A stretch of 64,000 bases of DNA. Origin: Microbotryomycetes sp. JL201. Taxonomy: Eukaryota; Basidiomycota; Microbotryomycetes. Each line of letters begins with the position of its first letter. The stretch's first letter is position 1. The position numbers and the translations under genes are program-made. Below, piece after piece: positions 47,496-59,364 of this stretch. The notes below the pieces were generated by a model. It made no database searches, was not told where the DNA came from, and saw only the letters and a list, made by a program, of their open reading frames with translations. The stretch is taken from contig JAQYUZ010000018.1 in NCBI GenBank assembly GCA_033819885.1, positions 62,001-126,000 of the forward strand. The letters run 5' to 3'.

Positions 47496-49017
47496 CTAAT
47501 CTTGATCGACGTGAACGTACGCGCTCGCGTAACTGACGCTCGAGTCACCTAAATCGATACAACGACTACTCTGCTCGTACCTCGTCCATACCAAACTGAC
47601 TTTTGAGCTTTTCCATCCTGGGAGACCGGCTTTCGTCGAATCAGTCTTTTCAAGCGCGTCAATCGTAGCCAACAAGACACCGATCGGATGTCTTCCACAT
47701 ATCGTGTTTCTAGTCGCCTTCAAGTAACCGCAAAATTGTTCATGGGCTTGGCCTGCTGTTTTTGTTTTCGAATCCAGTACGCTCGTTGTCGTCGACGTCA
47801 ACGATGTAACAAAATCGTTCGAGACGAGTGAATCGTATTGTTGTAACCGGACGTCACCAAATCTGACGGCTTTCATACCAAGTTGGTCTAAAACTTGGAT
47901 AGATTGCCAAATCTTTCGCTGAGCGTCTGGCGGAGCCGTCTTTTGCAGGCTGTATCCGATCGACTTTGTGATTTGACCTGGGTCTGAAACTGAAGCGAGA
48001 GTGACGTTCGGAGGAAGGTAGTATTGGTAGCTGAACCGTGATCCCCAATGGCAAAAGTCTGAAGAGATGATAAAGAGTGTTGACGGGTCGGCGAGGAAAG
48101 GGGCAAGAACCTGCCCATAAGATTGTTCCTGTTCTTGAGTGAGAGAGCCAACAAGAATGGGAACAATGCGAACATCTTTGCGCCTGTCGAGATCCCGATT
48201 ATTTAGCTGATGAATGATCTTGCTCAAGACGTTGTCAACAAGCGAGCTCACTCTTGAAAGATTTTGTAAATGTATCTGCGTTTGTACACACGAGGTAAGT
48301 TTGCGACTTTAAAACCAGTCCAAGTCCGACTGCTTACGGCAAGTGCATCTCGATACTGTGCTCGTCCTCGTCTGCGTCAATGTCCATGACTGTGAATTGT
48401 TTCGTTGCTTTGAGAGTCGCCACCGCTGATCCAACATCGTTCGCATCAGCACTATTGTACACTGGGCGTGAGCGGGCGAGTGATTCGAGAGATTACCCTT
48501 AGCGTCAATGACCAAGTCTCCAAGCGGCGTCTCGTACTCTGTGCATTGTGTCAGGGCGCATCCGCGCAACGGCACGTGATGCGACGGTCCGAGCACAAAC
48601 ACACGCGATCTAGTGCATTCAAAGACTCGATCAGCGGGCGCACGAGATGAAAGACCTCAGAGTGAGAGCTTGCATCACGCTCGTGTCGACACATGCATAT
48701 GCGTGAGCTGCAGCAGGACCAGAGTAGGCGTACCCCGCATGACTGCAGAAACCACAGTCAGTAGGGCTAACAACACTATGATGGGGGGCCACAGAGGTCT
48801 CACGGTGCAATGATGGCCTTGCAACCTTTGACAGGTACATCCAACGCTCCTGGCAACTGCTGCTTTGCCTTGTCGAGCCACGACGTCAATTGCTTGTCTA
48901 GCTCAGACTCTGTACAGCAAGGCACCATGAGCATGACATATCTACCTATTTACTTGCTTGAAACTGACTCGACGACGAGTACCAAGATCCTGCATGCGTC
49001 GCCTCGCGTACAGACAT
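47496..49017 (-). CDS. MHO1: MEMO1 family protein
   Basis: Homologue of human MEMO1 and yeast YJR008W, related to extradiol dioxygenases and implicated in copper/iron and redox handling. Seven exons (49017-48969, 48909-48804, 48742-48674, 48609-48497, 48461-48338, 48275-48252, 48183-47496; 1173 bases, 390 residues). Motifs: [94 protein letters not shown] and [11 protein letters not shown]; the histidines of the metal site are present. Intron 3 has a GC donor (48673-48672). The 3' end lies 82 bp from that of SSL1. Confidence 0.95.
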
Positions 49018-49035
49018 TTTGACGGCCAAAGATGT

Positions 49036-49051
49036 GGGGGGGGGGGGGGGG
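49036..49051 (-). repeat. G16 homopolymer upstream of the MEMO1 start
   Basis: Sixteen G residues on the plus strand, C16 on the MEMO1 coding strand, beginning 19 bases upstream of its start codon and probably within the 5' leader. Confidence 0.9.
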
Positions 49052-49143
49052 AAACACAAAGCAAGACAAGAACAAAGATTCTGCGACATCGGATGATACA
49101 ACAACAATGTTTGCAAACAGACGAGAACTTCTGCCCGCTGCCA

Positions 49144-51902
49144 CTACTTGACCTTTGATCTGGTCTCGACCCACACCTGCTCGGCCCGATACGCGCGCAA
49201 CAACCTCGCGTGGTACAGATGCCTCTCACCTCTGTTGCGCAACGCCTTGAGCAACATCTTGTATCTCGGCTCCCTCACTCTCTTGAATACGACTTCAGAC
49301 CGAGTGTCGATCGTAACGTTTCCATCAACCTCGCCGCCACCTACGACTACCGCTTTGACACTGTTCTCCAGTCGTTCATCCGATCCAAGATCAATGCCGA
49401 GCTCTGTCAAGCACAAGTCGACAACCTTGTCGACATCACAAAACTTGAAAGACCTCGTAAAAGTCCTGATCAAGACGTTTCTCGCCACATTCAATCCAAC
49501 AGCGTCCGGTCCACCAACGTGTCTCAGGCCATTCTCGCTCGTCGATGACGTCGGACTGGTCGCATCAAACTTTTGAACCAAAGCTTTGTATCCATGAGCG
49601 GTTTGATCGATCTGACGTTGCTGCCCGGTCTTTACTCTTGATTTGAACCCTTTCGACAGCTTTGCTTCCGTCGGTCTTGCGAGAATAATCGTTCGCGTGG
49701 CCCAATCAGCGCTTGTCTGCTCTTTGCCCCTAAACATGTCGACAATCTTGTCAACCGGTTTGCGAGCAGGCGAATGACGACTGGCCAACTCGAGCAGCTT
49801 GTTCCTGCAACGAAGCAACTTTTTGTCTTGGGCGTCCCTTTCCAGTGATGGAATCGTCGTGAGTGTGTCATATTGTTGCCGTCGAAGGCGCTTGACAAAA
49901 TCAAGTTCTGGATATAACAAATAAAGTTGATTGATTGCTCCATGAGCGACGACGAGACCGTCTTTACGTTTCTGGCGAGCCAAACCCGTCAACAAATGGT
50001 ACACTGTGTCGATTGTCGGTCTTCCAAACGGAGAGTCTGGCGCGATGAGCTGCTTCCAAGCTTGATCTGTCACTCGTCGAGCCCTCACCCTGAGCAACGA
50101 CTCGACGTGATGTCGATGAGCGACTTTGCAACGAGACAGCTGCTCGACGACAGAGACGGCTCGCTTTGCGTGTCCAGTATCGACAAGTCGCCTGACGAAC
50201 TGCTTTGTAAAGTCGTCTGGAAACGCTTGCGGGTTTCTGCCTATGCAGTTTTTGATGCAGGTCGTCAATGGATCTTCAAAAGTGATATCGAGGTGAAAAG
50301 GGTTGTCGAGCAAGACCCAAAAGCTCGAGAGACACGTCCTGACAGCTTCTATCGAGACGTGTTCGCCAGCGACGACGCCAGGCAGAGTGCTGCACAGAAT
50401 GTCGCACAGTTTCGTGATAGTCTGCTTGTCACGCTCATGTCCAACGTCATTGGCGATGGTGGCGAGCGTCCTGTTGACAAGATCGATCCGGTCGGAGGGA
50501 GAAAGTGAGCGAGCTTTGACAACTTGTGGCACGAGTGCATACTGTTTCTGGTCGATGGCGACTTTGCCCAGTTCGATAGCGGTCCGACGCGACAGTATAT
50601 CGGTGCAGGCCGCCAGCTTGCCGACGATGTCAATGACGGTGTCGAGGGGCAAATCCTTGCATTCTGGTATGGACCGCACGAACGCCTCGGCGAGCGCTTC
50701 ACTATGTCGTACGGGGACGCGCTGCCAACCGCCGCATACGTGCAGAATCTGCCAAGCCTGTCGAATGAGTGTCGATCTGACTTGGTGCAGCAGCGGAGCG
50801 GCAGAGGGCGAGATTTGACTGGATGGGCGAGCGAAAGCTAGCATCGCGGTCGCCGTGTAGGCGTCTGGTACGTGATTGCCATTGACGAATCGCGCAATAA
50901 TCGACATGAAAGACGCTACACGTTCGTCACTTGTCGTGGCATCCGTCGCATCCACTTCGGCCGAATGCGACATTAACAGCAAGTTGAGCGCTTGTACCTC
51001 TTCCGTGCTCTCGAGTGGTTCTCTATGATCGACAGCGCCAACAGATCCACTCTCGTCAAGAGGGAACAGTGTTGCCGCGGGGACATCTGACGCAGCGGTC
51101 GGATTGACCTTTCTCCTGACCAATAGTCCGAGGGCGCTTGCCCCGAGAAACAGCGCTTGAAGCAAAAACGCCGTCAACATGTGTGGGTTGGTCCTGGAGT
51201 GCTCCGGCAAGAATGCAATAGGTGGCGGGGGCAGCGGTTGTGACCGGTACTGGTGGTTGCCTTGCTGCTGTTGATCCTGTTCTGAAGCCTGAAACTCGAT
51301 GATTCGCTGCGAGGCGAGAATGGTCGTGGCAGAATGTCGAGGCTGGGCCGAGCGCGTCGACGCCCGCAAGGATGCCGCGAGTGATTGCACAGCACCGTCG
51401 ATTGAGCTCGGGCTGTCCAGGAGGTCGGATTTTGAACTCGGAGGTGGCTCTGCAGGCCACGTGTTCGCAGTCTCTGGGTGCAATGCAGCGGCGCTGGAGG
51501 CCGTGTGAGCTGCAGCGACACGCGCATGTCAGCACGCAGGCTATTGAAGTCCGGCTATGCGTATTCGAACTCACGTGTCAGCAGTGTGATCAGCGCGTCC
51601 GAGGCGGTCGCCGTCGCTGCATGTGCCGCGAGCGTTTGGTCTGAAAAGTTGCGCGCGTGTCTCGCCTGCTGACGCTCCTTGTGATGATGAGCAGCTGTAG
51701 TCGAGGCTGAAGATGACGATGGTGGACTTGCATGGTGTCCGCGGTGCCAGTGCTGGACAGTTGCGTGCAGTCGCCTGCGCTGGTGGCCGGGCGGTATTCT
51801 GCAGTCGACGAGCCGCGCCACGAGTGATGCGAGCAGGCCGTGGCCGTCGACGACGGCATCTTGCGCTTTGTGCCGCGTCCGTGCGGCGTGCCTTGTCAGC
51901 AT
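49144..51902 (-). CDS. Helical-repeat protein with mitochondrial-like N-terminus, function unknown
   Basis: Two exons (51902-51575 and 51509-49144; 2694 bases, 897 residues). The N-terminus from MLTRHAARTRHK is basic and poor in acidic residues (RRRLHATVQHWHRGHH), like a mitochondrial presequence. One hydrophobic segment, MLTAFLLQALFLGASALGLLV, near residue 235 could span the inner membrane. The remaining 600 residues are mostly amphipathic helices with repeat-like spacing, for example TIDTVYHLLTGLARQKRKDGL and FVRRLVDTGHAKRAVSVVEQL, suggestive of degenerate PPR units in fungal mitochondrial RNA proteins. The PPR reading is tentative. An in-frame start at 52088 would add 62 residues. Confidence 0.7.
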
Positions 51903-52112
51903 CGGCTCATGCGGCAGCTCGCGAGCACTCGTCGCGCGTTCGTCGGTTTCCGCGCCGAAATCCGCAGCACTCGTTCGCTGGAACTTGAAATCGGCCCATC
52001 CGTCGCTGCTGTTTCGAGCATCAGGCGACGGCTGATCGACGCAGCTTCTGACATCGCCTCCCCTTGACCGTTTACTTTCTCCTTCCATAGCATCAACTCT
52101 TTCGCTTGAGCG

Positions 52113-54081
52113 ATGCCGCCCAAAGGCTCGTCAACCACCTCGACCAAGATGACAACAAACGGCGGCAGCAAAGCAGTCGGCTCGTCGTACGTTGCTGCTC
52201 CAAAGTCGACCTCGTTCGAGTTTGGAGGACCGGTAGGCGCTCTAGGCGTCACCTTGGCCGTCCCATTCTTTGCATACTGTCAGTCAGTTGGCGCACGCTG
52301 CAGCGTGGTTCGAGCAATGATCTCATCGGCTGCCTTTGTCGATCTGTGCGATTTGTAGGGCTTTCGCTTGCATGCACCTCCGAACAATGTCCGCCATGGC
52401 CAATGTCCAACTTTTTGCAATTTCACAAGCAAGGCTGGCATGCGATGCACTCGCGACAGTGGTGGCAGTCGCTTTGGAGCAACCAGGCCGCGCTCGTCTA
52501 TCTCGCCTGGTATGCTTGGACCGTCGTCTGTTGGCTCATCCTGCCAGGCAAAAGTTTTCAAGGCGTCCAACTCCGAGACGGTTCCAGGCTCACGTACAAG
52601 ATCAACGGTCAGTCGCCATCGACAGACGCGCTCACGGCTTGGCTCTGGTCGTCGCCTTACTGACTCGCGCCCTCGCAGCGTTCGCCACGACGATCGCAAC
52701 TGTTGCACTCATTGCTAGTGTCACCGCCATCTTTGGCCTCGAGCCGTTGCTTTACATCCCGAACCACTACATCCAGCTCATCTCGGCCTCGATTGCCATG
52801 AGCTTCTTTCAAGTGGGCTGGCGTCCGGCATCCTCCGTAAAAGACTAGCTGACGGTCTCACGAACAGGCTTTTCTCGTGTATGCCATGAGCTACAGTCCC
52901 GCCCTGTACCGGCTCGTCGGCCGTAAGGATGCCACTCAGCCTATGCTTGCACTCGGTGGCAACACTTCCTCGCCAGTGTACAATGTCAGTCTCTGCCCGC
53001 AAACGTTCACGTTATCGTTTGCTTATACCGACTCTGATCCAAGTGGTTCATTGGTCGGGGACTGAACCCGAGAATCGGCTCGTTCGACATCAAGTCGTTC
53101 AACGAGCTCAGGCCCGGCATGATCTTGTGGCTCGTCATCGACCTCGCAATGATTGCCAAACAGTACAACGACATAGGTCGCGTCACTGACAGCATTTTGC
53201 TGACCGTTGCATTCCACGCGTGGTACATTCTCGACGCCGAGTATAATGAAGTACGTGACCGGTCTACCTGGGTGTTGTTAACGAGCGATTGTTAACGAGT
53301 TCTCGAATCAGACCGCCATTTTCACAACCATGGTGAGAAGGACTGCTCAATCGAAATTGCAAGGCACTCATTCTGAATTTTCGGCACAGGACATCACAAC
53401 TGATGGCTTTGGCTTCATGTTGTCTGTTGGCGACTTGCTTTGGGTTCCATTCACCTATTCGACCACGGCTAGATACCTTGCCTTGCACCCTACCGACATT
53501 GGTATTGTTGGCACAATCGCCATCCTCGCCGTCCAATTCATTGGCTACGGCATTTTCAGGGGCAGCAATAACGAGAAGAACGAGTTCAGAAAAGGCAACA
53601 ACCCAAAGAGTGAGTTACAATAGCAAGATACCAGGCAGGCCCGCTGACGAGCTTCGGTGCTGCGACAGATTTGCAATACATGGAGACTGAGAGGGGCACG
53701 AAGCTGCTCACTTCAGGATGGTGGGGCCTCTCGCGCCACCCAAATTAGTGAGTCGTCACCTCATTCATCGTCGCGCACTCTTTGACGTTTGGATGGTTCT
53801 CCCACAGCATGGGAGACTGGCTCATGGCTTGGGCTTGGTGCTTGCCGGCGGGCTTCTCATCTCCTGTGCCATACTACTACGTCATCTTTTTCGCCATTCT
53901 GCTTGTGCACAGGCAGATCAGGGATGACGAGGCGTGCGCTCACAAGTACAAGAAGGACTGGGAAAAGTACAAAGAGCTGGTGCCTTCAAGGTATGCTTCG
54001 CTAACCATAAAATCTTCAAACTGGGCATCTGAATTGCTGACGATGCCGGTCTGTGACAGGATCATTCCGTATGTGTACTAG
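52113..54081 (+). CDS. ERG24: Delta(14)-sterol reductase
   Basis: Reduces the C14-C15 double bond of sterol intermediates in the ER with NADPH. Ten exons (52113-52278, 52359-52607, 52679-52812, 52868-52984, 53044-53250, 53312-53332, 53390-53609, 53669-53747, 53808-53990, 54060-54081) give 1398 bases, 465 residues. Signatures: FEFGGPVGALGV at the start, GKSFQGVQLRDGSRLTYKING, WFIGRGLNPRIGSFDIKSFNELRPGM, GFGFMLSVGDLLWVPFTYS, the C-terminal signature GWWGLSRHPNYMGDWLMAWAW, and DDEACAHKYKKDWEKY. About eight membrane segments. It is the second sterol-route gene in the window but lies 50 kb from ERG8. Confidence 0.96.
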
Positions 54082-55394
54082 GCTGCTGTAGCTTGACCGC
54101 CGTCCGTCCCTTTTGTCGCGATACGAGAATCACGCTTTCAAACTTGGCCCCTCGACTGAAATCTTGCTGTCACACGTATGTCCCGGCTCGTAGAGTTCTT
54201 TTATGGTACATTGCGCCACCGCAATCCACGCTCAACCGAAGCGCTCATGAACAGAGGATACAAATCGAAACAAACTCTGCGTTCCTACTTGACTGATCTT
54301 GGGTTGGGACACAAGCCAATTTCGCAATGCAAAACTCAATTGAGTGCCATATGAAAGCAGTCGGCACTCAAGTGCTCTATCCGGTTGAAATTTTGTTCAC
54401 GGGGCCGTGATGAAAGATCTCCTGAAGATGTGCGTCAATCTGCAGCAAGCGTGTCTTGTTGACGATTGCAGTGCGCTAACGCGCCCTTGATTGGCCCATT
54501 CCGAGCGAGTTGGCTGCCTTCGCATAGTCTAAACAATCAAACGTTGCTGAATTGTTCTCGTACACTCCGATGTCGATCCAATAGGGACGCTGGATCAGAA
54601 TCCACATCAAACCCAGTCATGCATGTTTGGAGTGAAGCGAGGCACGCTAGCTCTCGCCCCGCACTGCCGAGCCCTGCTGCTTTGGAAGGACTGCGCCGTC
54701 TCGTCGCGCACAACCTCGGAAACATAATGCAGTGCAAGACGTGTTGTGCTGCATCATGTGCGAGCATCTTGATCACTGGGATGGTCGATAAAACGGGCAC
54801 TGTTTTGCCCGCAAATGAGAGGCTTGGAAGCAAACGAGCCACAGTGCCAAGAAAAATTTGTGAACGGTCGCGTATGGCACCGACTACAGTGCTGTTGGGG
54901 AGACGAATCAACATGATCTCTTGGTCGCGAGAAGGTTCGCATGCACAGTCTTCAAAGCTGCCGTCGCCAAAATACGATAATTCCGAAGTTCGTGCTGCGC
55001 TCCCGAAGCTTAATAGACGCGCAAATGACAAGGTTCAGCGGCTCAAATCTTGCTGCGAGCTTCAGCAAAAGGGTTGGTGCACGCGCGCGCATACATATGC
55101 ATGCATGCTGATATCTGTGCTGGGCTTCGTGCGCAGTCAGGCATGCTTGTGGCTTTCTTCCTTCACCGGGCAAGCTTGGGTGTTTCCACGCACAAGCCGC
55201 GTTTCCACGGTCCTGGGTCGGTGCAATATCCAGTCATGGCGCATTACATCCGTCACAGAGTCTCTAAGAAACAAAGATGCAGCCAGTATCGGCGCAACAG
55301 AATCCAAAACAATATCAAGGAAATCGCACTCGAAAGAAAAAAAAAAGGAACCCCTAGGAATCACTTCATATTATCGAGCGGAAGAAAAGGACGA
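54082..55394. other. Gene-free stretch, 1.3 kb
   Basis: Between the 3' ends of ERG24 and the secreted protein gene. A plus-strand open frame from 54466 runs about 350 codons into the antisense of the neighbouring gene, but it has no recognisable domain, no introns and low-likelihood composition. No gene, tRNA or repeat is supported. Confidence 0.5.
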
Positions 55395-56401
55395 TTACAG
55401 AGGCAAGTTAACAATTGCTGCGCAGACCGTCGTCGTGCGGGTGACGGTCGTTGGCTTGACAGTGTTGACGGTGGCGGTCGCCCTGGACGTAACAGTCGCG
55501 GTCGAAGTCTTGGTAGTGTAGGCGAGACGAGCTCCCGTTGCGGTGCGAGTGGCAACGCCACCATTGACTGTCACAGTCTTGCGGGCGTTCACTGTCGTTG
55601 TTGGCTTGACGGTGGACTAGAAGCGCGGCCAGAGCAGATTAACGTCACCGTCATTCCCACAGCTCGAGCGCCACTTACAGTATAGCCCGAGCCAACCAAT
55701 CCAATGCACTTGTTAGTCAAAAAGTCTGAGAGTAATCCCAAGTCAGAAATCTTTGCGTGAGCCTAGGACCCGTCATCTACAAGTGCTTACTCGGGTCTTC
55801 GGCCTTGATCTTGTTGAATACCTGCGCAGCGTTCAATGCATTGGTAGCGCGAGGTGCAAGAGTAATGCGAGGCTCCAAAACGTTGTCGCGCTTGCCGACT
55901 TGAATGATCGGGGGCAAGCAGATGAGCATCGAGGTCTGATGACGTGGCACTTGTTAACGAATTCCTTGCTTGTACAGACTCAGGACACTTACGGTGGAGG
56001 TGACGACGGCAGTCGAGGTTGAAGTTGATGTGAACGAAGTCACTGTGGTAGTTTGACGCACGGTATCCGTCTTGACGACATTCTTTGTTCGGGTCTCAGT
56101 CTTGGTGTAGACGATCGCGGTCGACGATGGCTTCTTGACGGTAGTGGTACCAGTCAAGGTGACAGTCTTGGCCGGTGCGGTAACGGTACGACGAGGCAAG
56201 TAGGCCTTGCAGAGCTGACGAGCCTCGGCTTTGTAAGACTGGCAGTGGCAAGAGGATCAAAAGGGGGATGGTCAGGACATTCGAACATGGTGCCAGCGAA
56301 CGACGTACGATAGCTGCCCAGTCTTTCTCAATCTGGGATTGAGCAGGAGCGGCGAATGCCGACGAGATGGACAAGAGGGCGACGAAAGTGCTCAGAAGCA
56401 T
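55395..56401 (-). CDS. Secreted threonine-rich surface protein
   Basis: Five exons (56401-56309, 56238-55993, 55935-55791, 55725-55679, 55616-55395; 753 bases, 250 residues). The signal peptide is MLLSTFVALLSISSAFA, with cleavage near AFA-AP. Two long blocks made of TTTV/KTVT-type units follow (RTVTAPAKTVTLTGTTTV; TVKPTTVTRTTTV), separated by a non-repetitive 60-residue part with MLICLPPIIQVGKR and NKCIGLVGSGYT and two or three cysteines. Such Thr/Val-rich sequence is usually heavily O-mannosylated, giving wall-bound or secreted adhesin-like proteins. It ends hydrophobic (CAAIVNLPL) but too short for a convincing GPI signal. Function is inferred. Confidence 0.75.
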
Positions 56402-58005
56402 CTTGGTTAGACAAAGGTGGCTCGGTCGCGAGAGAGTGAAAAGATAGCACGGGTGTACAGAAGGAAGAAGAAGAGCAATTGATGCCCGGCATCTTGACGT
56501 GTCCGAGAGCTCTGTCAGAATTGAGAGGAGAATGTTCGATCAAGCTTTTTGCTCTCGGGAGGAGGCCTGCATGCCTGTCGCAGTAGCTGCTTTCTCGGAA
56601 CGCCGGCAAAGTTGCATGACATGCCAACGTGGCAACTGTTATAGGCAAGCGGAGCTGGTCTCGGATTGGAACCTCGGACGACTTCGCCGCGACATCTTCG
56701 TGGATTTGGCTTCCGTTTGTGCCAAAAATTGCTCACCCCGCGTCAGCCACGAAGGATCGGCATTCATATGTTTCACGCCTTGTTGCTGCATGCGAGGGAA
56801 AGGGGATATCTTGGGAAATGAACAGACTTCGGGAAGCCCAACTACTTGCCTTTTTCAGGGTTCGCGGACCTGAAAATCAGCCGTGGGCACACTGATGCTA
56901 GGTATCAGACGTGCGAGTGATCGATTGGTCATGCTGAAGTTGTGCAGCAGGAGCTGCCGTGTCGTCGGCATGCCTCGCAATTGCGGTCCATTTTGGACAG
57001 CTCTGAGAGCTAGAACTCGAGAAGGTCCGTGCGCAGGCGGCGACTACACGGTCCGCCTCCGGATCCGACGCCACAGAGGCCGGCCGTCAGTTGTATGCTA
57101 TGCAAGTAATGACATGTAGTCAGCGTGCAAGGGCAAGTCAGTGAATGTCAATGATGGACATGATTAATATCATCGACGGTTGGAATTTCCCATCCTCGCG
57201 GCACTCTGCCGTCTTCGAGCTCCCGTTGCACTTCAGTCTTCGGCACCGCAGAAGCTTCCTGGAGGACGCTCAGGAATGTGCGAAATGACGTGGTCAACCT
57301 CCGCTGATCATTTACATTTCGGCCACAATTGCAGGAGATGCGCGAGCAAGCAACGTAGTAGCGCACACTGCATCCGGAAGTTCTGCAGTGAATCATGGAC
57401 ATACGTCAAACTTTGACTCTTATGACGTCCCTCTGACAGTAGACCGCCGTCTTTGCTTCGTCTTTCTTGCACCCACAAGTCGTCGCTGTGGGCCGAGTCC
57501 AATCGAGCCGCTCGAAGACAGGTTATGATAGCTCTGTATTACTAACTGGTGGTCACTCACACTTCTCTGACTAACTATAAAGATTATGGGCAAGTTGATA
57601 TGTCGGGTACACGCCTCCTGTTTTTACCTCGACCTTGTGGTCAACCAGCTTGTACTCCCGTGATCATGGTCAGAAGCTTTTTCCCTGTCTCGCTGATTTT
57701 GGCTGAGGCGCCGAGAAAGTATCCGAAGCATGTCGTGTACCCCCTATTTGAGCAAGGCCGTCTGCCCGCCGACTGCGCGCAGGACCTTTCGGTTCGTTCG
57801 GCCCCTCGCTCGTCCCAATCCTCGTCAAAATGTGCGTGTGACATGACTTGTGCCAGCTGGAAGAAGCTCGTTAGCTTGGACGGACGAGAGCGCGTCTTGC
57901 TACAGGCTACAGTCGACTTCGAAGACGGCCGTGCGACGAATTTTTGTCGAAGCGGATTGCACGCAAGCGCACACCACAAGCGGGCTTTTCACTCGGACGA
58001 GGGCA
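56402..58005. other. Intergenic region, 1.6 kb
   Basis: Upstream of both the secreted protein gene and RPL7, so it holds two divergent promoters. Several short open frames occur; one on the minus strand (57148-57402) has plausible codon use (ELEDGRVPRGWEIPTVDDIN) but no start, intron structure or family I can confirm. The RPL7 promoter should lie at about 57500-58005. Confidence 0.45.
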
Positions 58006-58936
58006 ATGTCGCTGACTTTTTCTGCTCTTTCGCGTTGCTGCTGCTCTGTTGCATGCTTCGTTGACCCGCCTGCAGGTCCGCCCAACACGTCGAGGTTCCC
58101 GAGACGCTCCTCAAGGTACGCTGCTACCATCAAATCGAAGCAATGGACAGGAATACTGATCATGCTACTCGTTGCCGTTAATAGAAGCGCAAGGCTTCCG
58201 CCAAGACGGCTGAGGAGAGGCGTGCCGCCGGCCTCGAGCTCCGCAAGGCTCGCAAGGCCAAGCGCCAGGTCATCTTCAAGCGCGCCGAGCAGTACGTTAA
58301 CGAGTACAACAAGAAGGAGCGCGACGAGATCCGCGCCAAGCGCCAGGCCAAGGCCAACGGCGACTACTACGTCCCGGCCCAGCCCAAGGTCTTCTTTGTC
58401 ATGCGCATCAAGGGGTGAGCTCGCTTTCCGGACGCTACAGACGTCGATCACTTCTAACAATGCTTTGTGTATTCAGTATCAACGACGTTGCTCCCAAGCC
58501 GCGCAAGATCATGCAGCTCTTGAGGCTCAAGCAGATCAACAACGGTGTCTTTGTCAAGGTCACTAAGGCCACATCCGAGATGCTCCTCAGGACCGAGAGC
58601 CTGTTGACATACGGCGAGCCCAACTTGAAGACGATCCGCGAATTGATCTACAAGCGCGGCTACGGCAAGATCAACGGCCAGCGCATCCCTCTGTCGGACA
58701 ACTCTGTCATTGAGCAAGCTCTTGGCAAGTACGGCATCATCTCGATCGAGGATCTGGTTCACGAGATCGCCACCGTCGGCCCGCACTTCAAGGAGGCCAA
58801 CAACTTCCTTTGCCCATTCAAGCTGTCCAACCCTACCGGCGGCTGGAGGCAGCGCAAGTTCAAGCAATGGATCGAGGGTGGCGAGGCCGGCAAGCGGGAG
58901 CACTTCATCAACGATCTTGTTCGTAAGGCTAACTAA
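58006..58936 (+). CDS. RPL7: 60S ribosomal protein L7 (uL30)
   Basis: Four coding exons (58006-58007, 58076-58115, 58185-58414, 58477-58936; 732 bases, 243 residues). The start codon itself is interrupted: AT at 58006-58007 is joined to the G at 58076 by removing a 68-base intron. The protein then reads [19 protein letters not shown], followed by [68 protein letters not shown] and the closing [15 protein letters not shown], all family blocks. The donor GTCGCT is weak, but no other upstream ATG joins in frame without adding foreign sequence. Codons are strongly biased to C-ending triplets, as expected for a highly expressed gene. Confidence 0.93.
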
Positions 58937-59364
58937 GGATGTCCTTTCGAGCGTTGTGGAGAGAGAACGATCCCGGCGGAGCGCCTAGGTTGTAGATTAG
59001 GCTGGTTGGCTTTTGCAAGGCAACGAGATTCATTACATCTGAGGAACCTGTTCTACGTGTACGACGTATCACAGAAGATCGCCCGCTGGCTCGGATGATG
59101 GCTGTCCTCACCGACCAGTACCGAGGCTGTCCGGCGCGAAGCTAAAGTCGTGACGACGTCGAGAGCGACATTCTTGGTTATCGAAAGCGATATCCTTAAT
59201 ACTGAATGGACAAAAGAGCAGGTTCGCATTGAGAAAGAGAACGGCCTGAACAAGGCACGCTGCGAGCTTGAATTTGCGTACGCAGACGTACGGCACAGCG
59301 CAATGATTAATTCAATTCTGATGGGAACAACACTAAACAGACTAGTTGGTTACAACCTTGACTT
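58937..59364. other. Convergent intergenic region, 428 bp
   Basis: Between the 3' ends of RPL7 and the low-complexity protein gene. No gene is supported. Confidence 0.5.

Noticed and set aside
54466-55521. Long plus-strand open frame with a DKTGT string resembling P-type ATPase phosphorylation motif
   Set aside because: No other P-type ATPase motif is nearby, there are no flanking helices, and its end overlaps the antisense of the secreted protein gene; the match is chance.
56641-56760. GGTTCCAATCC on the minus strand resembling a tRNA T-loop
   Set aside because: The flanking bases do not pair into a T-stem, and no acceptor or anticodon arm could be folded.
57148-57402. Minus-strand frame ending VPRGWEIPTVDDINHVHH
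   Set aside because: Plausible codon use, but I could not find a start, supporting introns or a family; left as an unannotated possibility.
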